From Fulvia fulva (taxonomy: Eukaryota > Ascomycota > Dothideomycetes > Mycosphaerellales > Mycosphaerellaceae), in contig NC_063021.1 in assembly GCF_020509005.1 (NCBI RefSeq), positions 930,001-994,000 on the forward strand: a DNA stretch of 64,000 nucleotides. Reading direction: 5' to 3'. The position numbers and the translations under genes are program-made. The notes under the pieces were generated by a model, which made no database searches, was not told the DNA's origin, and worked only from the letters and a program-made list of their open reading frames with translations. Positions 11,401 to 21,163 of the stretch are shown piece by piece. Numbering within the stretch: the first letter of the stretch is position 1; each line of letters opens with the position of its first letter.

Positions 11401-14400
11401 TTCGATGTTGACGATGAACATCTTCCGGCGGTGCTGGCGTCTCGGGAGGCCGGATCGGTCATGGTACAGTGCTCCATTGTTGTACGCGACGGCGCAAGAG
11501 GCCTCAACACTATGTCCGCTGGTCTCAGTGTTTTACAGCAACACAAGTTCAAGCGTCTGCTACATCGGGCTCGCCAGACCATGTCCGTTAATCATGCTGG
11601 CCTTGACGATGGCATCAAGCAGTCTTGGTCCGCATACCAGGCAGGCACGGGATGGGCAGTGGTCGGTCCAGCTGCTAGCAATTGGTTGGCAACAACGACC
11701 AAACTCGTATCGACTTCGGACGCCATGAGCGTTCACTACAACATCCTCACCGGCGAACTTTTGGTCAGAGGTCATCCTCTCAATCGGCCTCCCCAGATAT
11801 ATGAAGACACCCAGCTGTACTCAACACTATTTGGCAAGGCGGCTGTCGAGGTCATGCCCTCCAGTGTTCCTGGCATGCAGTTCTCCACGAAGCGCGAGTT
11901 CGCGGGCTATGCTGTCAATCTCGGCATTGAGGAGCACAAGTTTGGCTCAAACGACCTGCTGGTACGGGCACAGGATGAATGCAAGATCTACGAGACTGTT
12001 CCCTCGCGAGTGTGGCAAGGAGCGTTTCCAGTGGACTTCCAGGACGACTTCGTGCACTGGTACAATTCTACAGATGGTACTATCGAGTTCCGCCCAAAGA
12101 CAACGCCCTGGGATAGCTCATCGCCAGAGATTTGGCTCCTGTCAAGAGACAAGGCCAAAGGCAAGTGGCAGCTGAGCAGAGCCGGTAGTCGTCTACTGAG
12201 CAGACACAGCCAGACTTCACAGCAAGTTTCAAAGATTCTGGATCCACTGGCCAATGATACCCGCATACATGTTACCACTGATTTTGCCGGCCGAAACCTC
12301 ACCGCCGAGATACCGAAGTTGATGCTTGGCTTCAGTTTGAAGAAGAGCTCTTCAGATCTGATGTCGAAGGAACACCGCGGCATGCAGGTTGACGAAGATC
12401 AGTCCTTGGGCACTTTGATCGGCTTCCAGAACAAGCTGATGCTCAAGCACAAGGGCGACGGTCGCCGACTCGTGTTGCTTCCAGAATCCAAATTTTCATA
12501 TGCAAAGACATCGAGCCATGTCACGGTCTCTGCCGACAAAGACAGCATCAGTCGAGTACATGATGCGCACGTCGATCCTCAACTGGGTCGACTTGTAGAT
12601 CATGGCAGTCAGGAAAGCAAGATCATGCTGGCCTACCTTCACGCACTCACTTCCTTCTGCCTGACAGACCCTCTGACTGGGTTGACGGGGACCGAACAGG
12701 CGCTTACATTGCTGGCATCTGCTTCGATGCATTCTTTTCTGCGCCCGACACAAGGTAATCTGGACATGCTCGCCAAGATCGCAGGCATAACTCCAGGTCG
12801 AGATTACTATCCCGCTAATGAGAAGGTCATGCAGACGGTGTCTTGGGACGCTCAGCTCTCGTGTTTGTCACAACATGGCGCGCTGTACGACCACGTGAAC
12901 CAAATCCTTGCTCGGGCGCAACAATCGGGCGTGTTCTATCCTGACTCGGATCTCGAGTTCCCGGAGTTCGACCATGTCGATGCATTCCTGCATGAGCGGG
13001 ACACAATCAGATCCTCAGCCTTCCGAGTGGCTGGGTTCGGTGCTGAGTCTTTCACGACGTCTCTCGACATGCTTTACCAGACCACCGACAGGCCTTGTGG
13101 TACATCGCTCGAACAGAACGCCTACTCCACGACTCGCCTCCTTAGTGAGGATGCACCTCACCTTTGCGTGGGCCCTGGCGCCATGGGCTACTTGTGGAAG
13201 TTGATCAGCAGTGAGTGGACCATCTTCGGATCGAGGCAGGCAGTGAAGGCGGTGAAGCTACGATATGATGCTGGCTATCTCACAGACTGGCAGACCATGA
13301 GTGTCCAGAGCTTTCCGAGCCTTCATCAATTCCTTACGAATCGAGATCGTACGCAAGCACTGAAGTACGATCTGATGATGTGGCTCTCTACCCTGGCGTG
13401 TTCTAAGGACGTAAATTTGGCAATGATCCAGATCCTGGCTCTGTTCTGTACGAGCAGCACGTTCGCGGCGATCGTCCCACCCACCCCTGAAGCCTTTTTT
13501 CCCAAGAGCGGCAAGCAGGCTAGTAAGGGAGTGATAAAGACTGAAGTATCGAAGCATACTCGCAAGCTTTTGGACTGCCCAGAGAACAGCCTGAAGCCTA
13601 ATAAATACGAGAAGAAGTCGCAGTATGAGGCTCGTCAGCTGCAGGTCCATCAGAGCAAGAGAGATTCCATCGTCGACATCTTCGTTGAGAATGTATACTC
13701 GCAGTGGCCCTGTGAGAACCCAGACATCCCGCAAGCTCCACGTCGAGCGAGCGACTACATCAAGGTGCAGGACGCCATGGTTGCGGTCAAGCCGGATTTC
13801 CAGCAATGGTACCACAACCGCTTGTTGTTCAATTGGCTTGTACAGATCGAGGATCAAGTTGAAACTTTCGAGGTCCGAAAAGCTTCTGCTCCCAGAATAA
13901 CATTGTCGTACCCTGTGGTGCTTGCAAGGAGCGTAGGCCATATCTCCATCGATGATCTCTTCTCAGGCTTTGCGCCTAGTCTGCCACAGCAATGCCGCAA
14001 ATTGGAGATCGATGATACACCGAGAGAGATTCGGCGTCGCTCGATCCGACTGAAATCGTCACGCTTGGTCGCACTGATTGAAGATCTGGGATCGTCAGCG
14101 GGCTCCTCCAAATTCGAAAAGTCGTACATCGAGGATCTCAGAGATAGTCAAGACTCTCTGCTCAGCCGGGACGACGGAAAGACTCCTGCCATCTATCTGA
14201 CCGCAGATGATCTTACCAACCACCTCACTCAGTGTGAGAAGCGCGTGCACGATATCTACACTTTGCTCGAGGCTGCAGTCAACGCCGCTCCGCCCGCTAG
14301 GGAGTCTCGTCATTGGCCACGCGTATCGCCAGGCATGTTTCTCAGTCAGCTGGCCCGTGATCGCTGGGCCGCACTGCCTGAAGACTGGCAAAAAAGCATT

Positions 14401-17400
14401 GTGGAGTATGCCCTCGCTCTGACCGCTCTCCAGCGCGCGGCGCGAATGTTGAAGACTTTCCGAGTGTCCGGGCAGGTGACTCAAGATCTGGTCAATGAGC
14501 TTCGCAACTCCGGCCACACGAATTGGGATGCAACAGATCACCCGGAGTCACTGTTGATTGAGGTGGAGAGTGCCATCATGATCCGAGAGGTTCAAGAGGA
14601 CATCGCCGCCATGATGCGCCAGCCACCGTCTAATGAGAACAGCGTGATGCAACTGAACATGGGCGAAGGCAAGTCGTCTGTTATTGTCCCGATTGTGGCG
14701 GCCGCTCTCGCCGACGGCAAGACACTCACGCGTGTCATTGTTGCGAAGCCGCAGTCCAAGCAGATGGCCGAGATGCTTATCTCCAAGCTTGGAGGCTTGG
14801 TGAATCGGCGCATCTACTATATGCCGTTCTCTCGATCATTGAAATTGACTGTCGCGGCAGCAGAGACCGTCGCCTCAATCTGTCGCGAGTGCATGGAACA
14901 GGGTGGCATCATGCTTGTGCAGCCAGAGCACATCCTGTCCTTCAAGCTCATGGCTCCGGAATGTTACATCTCGGGTTATGAACTGGTCGGTCGCTCCCTG
15001 ATGAAGACTCAAGACTTCTTCGATAGCACCGCCCGAGACATCGTGGACGAGAGCGACGAGAATTTCAGTGTTCACTTCGAGCTCATCTACACCATGGGCT
15101 CTCAGCGACCCATCGACATGAGCCCATATCGTTGGTTGCTCGTCCAGGAAATCATGAGCCGCATCAGATCGCTGGCGCCAGACATTGCGAGTGATCTACC
15201 CGATTCGTTGGAGATCTCACCTACTGTTCCCGGCAGCTTTGCGAGAATTCGCATTCTGAAAGCGGATGCTGAAGCTCGTCTAGTCCACGATGTTTCGCAG
15301 CACATCTGCGACAATGGTGTCCCAGGCTTGCCTATTCACAGACAGGCCAAGCAGACTCGGGACGCTGTCTTCACGTATATCACGCAGTTTGATCTTGATG
15401 CCGACCAGATTGCCGCGGTCGAGAACAGCACTATCTGGACCGATACGACAAAGGACACCTTGCTGCTGCTTAGAGGTTTGCTTGCCGGAGGTGTGCTTGC
15501 TTTTGTGTTCGGCAAGAAGCGATGGCGAGTGAACTATGGCACTGCCGTCCGCACTCCGCCAACCAAGCTGGCTGTACCCTACAGGGCGAAGGACAATCCA
15601 TCTCCATGCTCCGAGTTCAGTCACCCCGATGTGGTCATCATGCTCACTTCTTTGTGCCACTACTACGATGGACTGCACGACGAAGACATGTTCAATGCCT
15701 TGCGACACCTGATGAAGTCGCATCAAGCTGAGATTGAGTACCAGGCATGGGTCAAGGACGCGAACAATCTCCCAACCGCGTTCATGCAAGTCCAAGGCAT
15801 CAACCTCAAAGATGAAGAACAGTGCACATCTGTCCTGTTTCCCTGCTTGAACCGCGGCAAGAGCGTAGTTGATTACTTCCTGGCTCACATCGTCTTCCCA
15901 AAGGAAATGAAGGAGTTCCCGCACAAGCTGTCCGCCTCGGGTTGGGACGTCGGCAAGTCAAAGACACACGCCACCACGGGTTTCAGCGGCACTTGTGACT
16001 CGAAGGCACTTCTGCCTCTGAGCGTCAAGCACCTAGATCTACCGAAGCAGAAGCACACCAATGCTCTCGTGCTCGAGCACCTTCTCCAGCCGGAGAACTC
16101 CGTGCAACTGATGCCGCGAGCTACGATGGCATCTCTCACAGATGCGGAGCGACTGTTGCAGGTCGTTGTCTCGCTCAAGCCGCAGGTACAAGTCATCTTG
16201 GACGTTGGTGCCCAGATCCTGGAGCTCGACAATTTCCAAGTGGCTCAAAAGTGGCTGGAGATGCACGGAGATCAGCAGAAGGAAGCTGTGGTCTTCGTCG
16301 ATGACAATGATGAGCTCCAAGTCGTCAATCGTGGCGGCCGCGTCGAGTCATGGAAGACATCGTCTTACGTCTCTCGACCGGATGCGTGCCTCGTCTTCTT
16401 GGACGAGGCGCATACACGTGGCATCGACATCAAATTGCCACCGGAGTATCGGGCTGCTGTGACGCTGGGTGCGAACCTGACCAAGGATAGACTGGTCCAA
16501 GCATGCATGCGCATGCGCAAGCTCGGAAAGGGCCAGACTGTGGTGTTCTGTGTGTCTGATGAGATCCAGTCGAAGATCCTCGCTTGTACCGGAAAAGGCC
16601 AAGGCGCAGATATCGGGCTCGCTGATGTCCTCCGGTGGTCAATCACAGAGACCTGGTCGGAGAGCAGACACAGTATGCCACTGTGGACTGTGCAAGGCCA
16701 GCGCTTTGTCACTCAAGAGAAGACCTGGCAGGACATGTCTCGCAATGGCATCACCACTTTGACTAAGTCAGGCGCGGAGAGACTTCAAGAGCCCGAAGCC
16801 GAGTCCATCGATGACAGATATCGTCCTCTACCAGACACCGGCACGACTCTATTGAGCCAGCTGACAAGCTCGCCCGACCCGGATCTGCAGCAGATTGTTG
16901 GGAGATGCAGCCAGTTCGACGATCTGCGATTCGACTCGAGCACATTGCAAGAGGAGCAAGAGCGAGAACTGTCTCCAGAGATTGAGCAAGAGCGCGAAGT
17001 GCAGAGACCATCAGCAGCTCAGCCCGAGCAGCACCAGTTGCATGATGACGTCATCAAATTCGTGCAGACAGGCGTCTACCAACCTGGTTCCGAAGCCTAC
17101 ACGACAGCTTTCAGAGCTCTGAGCGACACAACTGCCGCCAAGACCTCAGGCTTCAACGTCAAGAGTTTGAATGGCGGTCCCAAGCTGCTCATCACTGCAG
17201 ACTGCGCGCGTACAGTAAAGAAAGTTGGCGCTTCGTTCGTATCTGACCAGTACCAGCGACACGTCCAATGGGTCCTGACGAGCCAGTCGCGTGGAAGCAC
17301 CTCGATCACTTCCATGATGATCGTCAGTCCGGTCGAGGCACAAGGTCTGTTGGCTCATGTCCGCGCCTCGCGCACGGCGGCATTGCATCTCTTCAAGGCT

Positions 17401-17814
17401 CGTACCAACATGGGCTACAGCTCCCTGGACCAGCTGAACCTCTTTACCATGCCTCTCCAGACAACGCCCAGACAGATTCCCCGCGCTCTATCTGTTCGGC
17501 TCCAGCTCTTCTCCGGACAGCTATACATCACTTCTTTCGAAGACTACCTGGAGATCTGCAAGTTCTTGGGTCTGTCAACGGAGGCAGCAAAGGACGGTTG
17601 GGATGTCGCAGCCGATGGGTTCATCCTCAAGGATGGGGATGGTCGTCGTGGAGGTAGCTCTGGACTGACTCAGAGTCCTGTGCAGTTCTTGAAAGTCTTG
17701 ATGACGAAGGTGCGGAGGAACGGCGAGGGCATTTCGAAGACTCATATGGGCAAGTTGTTGGAAGGCGCGCTCTTCCAGCGGTCCGACTTTGACAATGTCG
17801 AAGAGGAGCCATGA
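8452..17814 (+). CDS. Giant DUF6606/DUF3638/DUF3645 protein with helicase-like motor motifs
   Basis: One continuous 3120-codon frame without introns. The N-terminus (FLYRHLFLPPKLPQ) matches the DUF6606 start. The middle to C-terminal part carries the DUF3638 and DUF3645 regions. Fungal members are often labelled 'ubiquitinyl hydrolase 1', but I see no Cys-His protease signature to support that. What is visible is a nucleotide-binding motor layout. A Walker A-like NMGEGKSS has its lysine at 2074. A DESDE box follows at 2199-2203. A C-terminal lobe has LDEAHTRGID (2650-2659) and then QACMRMRKLGKG from 2683. These correspond in order to superfamily 2 motifs I, II, V and VI, and GEGK is the form seen in SecA. 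An acidic/Gln stretch (EEEQERELSPEIEQERE) lies near residue 2840. No signal peptide or membrane segment is evident. Cellular role unknown. The gene and family are secure; the motor reading is inference. Confidence 0.9.
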   Translation: MAPTKGEVDFLYRHLFLPPKLPQTAEAAKGESDLDVSLLKVTLSALENFRNHVAPAQHNVVDAACEMLRHAQPVHSTGSLSEVHIRQGLENMARGGNTTLLLHVKAQNAGLIVRNGGAEAIFEPFELSPLNKSVMTTKGRLVRGFPATAVAVPLSTLGDSRFRTTLAQTLSLMSHQPAPGMQPQARKSGQLLDEDRDTAHPSMVCNFLLGFLKANGGPTTVTAITKHTREEVMWSSARSPWRRSPLWLLIRVGLQLHFTQAAGSADLYKHFMVFFMAHVLRHMWDFGLSSDKIYIMNAKIVRRLQKLSIVTTTKVLPSLQDHIRTVLRSFGNILAARWTKIQDGDKRKLDLASLSTLDFLKDSLVDLPELDKYLLSLRARSRDSQLSSFVPTSSLIQYSSSDLPTLNGLRSNDDYTVANLQGFEHWVATHLKTWISLHRTEAGTPEKLRAVLEAYHNIATTCYARNPEAISVMLLTLMQLWVACDKSACAIVPLLAEYKPAVPGHLLQNLLLPQKAQMDRLRLVEQYLEGRDGTLHDSKLLFSTADARCFAAVFFDQSSKHQDVLRSITAQAHKDKAQKLAEFASQKAQYNELKQKYDSRQCEYRTVVLSTWNGVEDTEQRHVNGCLKCVYEREMKAMRIRVYEDPLPLSASRATEAKVIVFELDVPEAFACWRDTRNFILRKVMKGRQSETRPRAFYGLSSDSHLSSDFRSSGTRRIGLLSQDKPHVATHRNGEPVSTARSDTVCRPTGLAYKYYDSNSGCFVDAFEFKNEIPEDCTYQLPAPSKMLQKYMDRPAALPDGPGPNVVIANLHECPAHMALDEYRELCTVPLGHQIQWHNILVQLRTPGVDFKKLETTLFILQCIYQVGPPDSSTLRSGHAPVVYEDLARLLLVNLHCAVERVKANWESANALASLVAIAARVLSLTSDNSVKSSSFAFLAQARDIAFQWMISLREKAHRAADHSQRGAFLAKSVEVALICVSTFDVDDEHLPAVLASREAGSVMVQCSIVVRDGARGLNTMSAGLSVLQQHKFKRLLHRARQTMSVNHAGLDDGIKQSWSAYQAGTGWAVVGPAASNWLATTTKLVSTSDAMSVHYNILTGELLVRGHPLNRPPQIYEDTQLYSTLFGKAAVEVMPSSVPGMQFSTKREFAGYAVNLGIEEHKFGSNDLLVRAQDECKIYETVPSRVWQGAFPVDFQDDFVHWYNSTDGTIEFRPKTTPWDSSSPEIWLLSRDKAKGKWQLSRAGSRLLSRHSQTSQQVSKILDPLANDTRIHVTTDFAGRNLTAEIPKLMLGFSLKKSSSDLMSKEHRGMQVDEDQSLGTLIGFQNKLMLKHKGDGRRLVLLPESKFSYAKTSSHVTVSADKDSISRVHDAHVDPQLGRLVDHGSQESKIMLAYLHALTSFCLTDPLTGLTGTEQALTLLASASMHSFLRPTQGNLDMLAKIAGITPGRDYYPANEKVMQTVSWDAQLSCLSQHGALYDHVNQILARAQQSGVFYPDSDLEFPEFDHVDAFLHERDTIRSSAFRVAGFGAESFTTSLDMLYQTTDRPCGTSLEQNAYSTTRLLSEDAPHLCVGPGAMGYLWKLISSEWTIFGSRQAVKAVKLRYDAGYLTDWQTMSVQSFPSLHQFLTNRDRTQALKYDLMMWLSTLACSKDVNLAMIQILALFCTSSTFAAIVPPTPEAFFPKSGKQASKGVIKTEVSKHTRKLLDCPENSLKPNKYEKKSQYEARQLQVHQSKRDSIVDIFVENVYSQWPCENPDIPQAPRRASDYIKVQDAMVAVKPDFQQWYHNRLLFNWLVQIEDQVETFEVRKASAPRITLSYPVVLARSVGHISIDDLFSGFAPSLPQQCRKLEIDDTPREIRRRSIRLKSSRLVALIEDLGSSAGSSKFEKSYIEDLRDSQDSLLSRDDGKTPAIYLTADDLTNHLTQCEKRVHDIYTLLEAAVNAAPPARESRHWPRVSPGMFLSQLARDRWAALPEDWQKSIVEYALALTALQRAARMLKTFRVSGQVTQDLVNELRNSGHTNWDATDHPESLLIEVESAIMIREVQEDIAAMMRQPPSNENSVMQLNMGEGKSSVIVPIVAAALADGKTLTRVIVAKPQSKQMAEMLISKLGGLVNRRIYYMPFSRSLKLTVAAAETVASICRECMEQGGIMLVQPEHILSFKLMAPECYISGYELVGRSLMKTQDFFDSTARDIVDESDENFSVHFELIYTMGSQRPIDMSPYRWLLVQEIMSRIRSLAPDIASDLPDSLEISPTVPGSFARIRILKADAEARLVHDVSQHICDNGVPGLPIHRQAKQTRDAVFTYITQFDLDADQIAAVENSTIWTDTTKDTLLLLRGLLAGGVLAFVFGKKRWRVNYGTAVRTPPTKLAVPYRAKDNPSPCSEFSHPDVVIMLTSLCHYYDGLHDEDMFNALRHLMKSHQAEIEYQAWVKDANNLPTAFMQVQGINLKDEEQCTSVLFPCLNRGKSVVDYFLAHIVFPKEMKEFPHKLSASGWDVGKSKTHATTGFSGTCDSKALLPLSVKHLDLPKQKHTNALVLEHLLQPENSVQLMPRATMASLTDAERLLQVVVSLKPQVQVILDVGAQILELDNFQVAQKWLEMHGDQQKEAVVFVDDNDELQVVNRGGRVESWKTSSYVSRPDACLVFLDEAHTRGIDIKLPPEYRAAVTLGANLTKDRLVQACMRMRKLGKGQTVVFCVSDEIQSKILACTGKGQGADIGLADVLRWSITETWSESRHSMPLWTVQGQRFVTQEKTWQDMSRNGITTLTKSGAERLQEPEAESIDDRYRPLPDTGTTLLSQLTSSPDPDLQQIVGRCSQFDDLRFDSSTLQEEQERELSPEIEQEREVQRPSAAQPEQHQLHDDVIKFVQTGVYQPGSEAYTTAFRALSDTTAAKTSGFNVKSLNGGPKLLITADCARTVKKVGASFVSDQYQRHVQWVLTSQSRGSTSITSMMIVSPVEAQGLLAHVRASRTAALHLFKARTNMGYSSLDQLNLFTMPLQTTPRQIPRALSVRLQLFSGQLYITSFEDYLEICKFLGLSTEAAKDGWDVAADGFILKDGDGRRGGSSGLTQSPVQFLKVLMTKVRRNGEGISKTHMGKLLEGALFQRSDFDNVEEEP

Positions 17815-18544
17815 GTCTTTCAGGTTGTTGGATATCATAGAGCTCGGCTGGAAACTGCTAGTGGGCAGGACTGGGTCTAGGCATAGATGAGTACTTGCAT
17901 GACACAGTATAGCGTATCGCTTGGATAGGCCACACAATGCTTCGACATGATCACTTGTGCAAGATGTTGCTGGTAACGTTAGTGGTAAGAGCTCCACGCG
18001 ACGCGTTCGTGGCTTCCTCGCGATCGTGCTTACTCATCGCTTCTCTGACTTCGTCTCTTGCAAGGACTGGTTTCACCGCACTTGTTTCTATCGCCTTCAC
18101 AAGATCAAGTTCATCAGCGGCCACCGGTCCGATCCATGCATCTCTCTCACATTCACATACCGATCTACCGGAAGAACCTCGCTCCCACCCGCTGTCAAGT
18201 TTCAACACGACCATCACCGTGCTCCTCGACATCAGGCCACCACGAGCTCGGTCCGCGTCAACCCGGTAGAGTTGTGGCAGTCTGGCAGAGTGAAGCCTGT
18301 GCAGGCTATCTCGAGCAGGACACCCATGCATCCTCCATTGCACACTCGCGAATCAAATGGGCTGTAGCGTGAGTGCAACATCGCTGATGTGCGGCTGGAT
18401 GATCCAGGTGACGGAATTAGATATGTCGCGAGGCTCACCCGAGATATTCTCGAGACGCCTGTAAATTGTAATAGAAGCCATGTGCAAATTTCCATCATCT
18501 GAGTAAGAAGGTGTCCTTGGCTCACCTGACACCCAACCTTTGCG
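17815..18544. other. Intergenic region
   Basis: This holds the 3' flank of the giant gene and the promoter of the GH43 gene. A minus-strand frame at 17951-18343 has a mildly protein-like segment but no start context, splice partners or family match, so no gene is called. Confidence 0.45.
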
Positions 18545-20327
18545 ATGCCTTTTCCAAGCCTTTCCCTAACAGCGCTCCTTGCACTCTCTGGCTATGCTAG
18601 TGCAGAGTTTGGACTTGCTGGCCAGCTATTCCAACTAAGCGGATCCTCTGGAGTCAACAATGCGAAATTGGTGAGTGTTTCCGCCTGCAGCCACATATTG
18701 AGGTACAATCTAACACATCTTCCCATCAGGCCTGGGCCAATGTCAACGGTGCCACGATATATCAAATTGAACAGGCCAGCGACGGTGGTTTCCAGGCCGT
18801 TGGAACGACCACCGGTGATACCTACGATGTCTACGCCCTCGGAAGCGGTACTTACACCTTTCGTGTGACTGCTCTCAACGGCAACAGTCAAGTCGATCAG
18901 TCAAGCACTGTCCCATTGACGGCCTTCGCACCACAGGGGCGGTACAATACCTACGACAACACCGTACCATCTCCGCTGTTGATTAAGTCGAAGCTTCAAG
19001 CTAATGGCATTTACTATCGGTACAACTACGAGTCAGCAGATGGTGGCTTCAATCGCTTTGTTGAGCAGACTTCGCAAGACGGCTACACATTCAGTGGCGA
19101 TAAGACAGTACTCACCCGCGATGTCCTTTGCGCTTCTGTTGACAATGGCTGCAAACTCGAGGCGATACAGTTCCTTCCACATCCAACCACAGGGGACTTC
19201 ATCATGTGGGCTCATTTCGAGGAGGCTTCAGGGTACGGCTTAGGCCAAGTGGCCGTTGGTAAGTGACATGTGGTACTCAGCGCGCACTTCGTATGCTGAC
19301 TTGGTTGGCAGCGCATGCCACACCTGGAGGGCAGATGAGTTTCGATGGCACGTTCAAGCCTCTCGGAGACGACTCGAGAGACATGAACTTCTTCAGTGAT
19401 GGTGATAAGGCCTATCTGACGACCGCAACGGACACCAACACGAATAACAATATATACTCCCTTGATGCAAGATGGACCGCAGTCTCGCAACGGCTGGCCC
19501 AAGTCAATGTCAATCAACATCGAGAGGCACCTGCTGTGATCAAGTCAAATGGCTGGTATTATCTATTCACGTCTCGAGCTTCTGGATGGCTTCCTTCGAC
19601 CCCACAATACATCGCTGCCCAAGATATGGCTGGTCCATGGAGCGATCCGGTAAACGTCGGCAACGCGGCTACCTTTTCCGCTCAATCAGGCGGCGTCAAT
19701 TCGTTATCGAGTGGGCAATTCGAAATGCATGCCAACCAGTGGAGTTCGAACTGGCCGACTAAGGGTGGACCAACGCGCTCATTGATGCTTCCCATCTCGC
19801 AGTCAGTAGGAGGTGGTTTCACTTCGTATCACTTCTACCCCACCGTACAATACTCAGACGATATCAACACTCCCGGGCAAGGCATGTATGGAGTACAATC
19901 AGGCCGGATCCTCTCTGTTGGCAAACCATCGTCCTCAAACGCCGGTACCCAAGGCATCGCCCTCGCCAACGATGGCATTCAGGACACTCCAGGACAATTC
20001 TGGAAACCTAGTGCTGTGCCATTCTCGTATCAGATTGATCTCCAGGACTCCCATGTCATCTCACAGGTTGATCTATCGACAAATATGGTTTCAGGGTCGG
20101 AGACTTTCTACCGCTTCACTGTAGATGGGAGCACAGATGGAAGCACCTGGACGACACTGGTGGATCAGAGCAAGAATGTGGATGTCGGCTTTAAGCCGTC
20201 TTTCCCAACGTCGACTGAGAGTTTCAGATATGTCAGGATCAATGTGGATGCGGTGATCAACAATGTCAATGGCAATGCTGCCGACTGGGCTGTTGGTGTT
20301 TTGGAAGTGACTGTCTATGGCGACTAG
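18545..20327 (+). CDS. Secreted GH43 galactan 1,3-beta-galactosidase-like protein
   Basis: Likely extracellular exo-acting galactanase (GH43 subfamily 24 type) that trims beta-1,3-galactan side chains of plant arabinogalactans. Three exons: 18545-18670, 18730-19258 and 19312-20327, giving 556 aa. The introns (59 and 53 nt) have donors GTGAGT and GTAAGT, acceptors CATCAG and TGGCAG, and a CTGAC branch in the second. A signal peptide covers about residues 1-20 (LTALLALSGYASA). A fibronectin III-like region spans roughly 45-110. The five-bladed propeller follows, with GTFKPLGDDSRDMNFF and YYLFTSRASGW. Glu186 (KLEAIQF) and Glu290 (HREAPAV) align by context with the conserved glutamates of the family. 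The C-terminal 140 residues, with WTTLVDQS and FRYVRINV, look like an F5/8 type C (discoidin/CBM32-like) carbohydrate-binding domain. Substrate assignment is by family resemblance only. Confidence 0.82.
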
Positions 20328-21163
20328 AGGTTTGTCAGCGCGTACACCGAAAGAGCTGGGCACTGTTCTGATGAGAGCTTTAGATAGGCGGTCGTCGACA
20401 AAATTCAGTATCTAGCACCGAGCCAGGTCCCATAGTGGAGCAAGTACTATGGACAAAGTTCGTTGCCACCGGGCGCGTCGTCGTCTTTGCTACGGACGCT
20501 GTTGTTTAAACCTGACAGCGGGCTGAAGCGATGTGTAGAGCATAGCGACATGCGCGAAGCACCCGCGCATTGCTGTCGTCCCATCAAGTCTGGAGGTTCG
20601 CAAAGGCTAGTCGTTGCAATGGACCCAAGTGGTAATTGTCTCTGTCCACAGCTCTTGGAGACGATTCCAATACTTCTATATGTGCCTTTCGTTCGATTCT
20701 GGACATTCATTCGACCGAGTCGACCTTGATCAAGACTGCGCTAGCACTAATCATTCATCCTGCCGCCAAAGCTACTAGTGATGTTCATCCAGAGTACCAA
20801 AAGATGTCGGGTTGACTGTTTGTGTGTGGTTGAAGAGAAGCTCTGGCCGGAAAGTGGTTTCGATTGGACTTCCAGGGCCGCAGACACCTCGTACAGCCAA
20901 CGAGGCGCGCCCATGTAAAGCCTCGCCTAAAGCATGGTCGTGTATACTCTATCGATACGCTTCCGGAAGGGGGAGGATGTGAAGCATAGTACGAGCGGTC
21001 CATACGCAACATGGTCGCGCTCACGCCGCTTTTCACAGGACGTCTTGGCAACGTTTTTTGCAAGGATGCGTGAGGTTTGACGGTTCAACTTCGCGCACAC
21101 TTCTTGGAAAAGCTGAGTCAGTCCTGAGCTCGACAACAACAACATTCAAATCGATCATCTGCG
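20328..21163. other. No gene recognised
   Basis: Short frames on both strands with no family features. It separates the GH43 gene from the Pro/Gln-rich gene. Confidence 0.5.

Noticed and set aside
13258..13941. 227-codon minus-strand frame inside the giant DUF3638 gene
   Set aside because: Fully covered by the sense frame, no domain, start context or splice structure.
17951..18343. Minus-strand 130-codon frame with a protein-like segment (AADELDLVKAIETSAVK)
   Set aside because: No recognised family, no splice partner, and it overlaps competing frames in intergenic DNA; too little support to call a gene.
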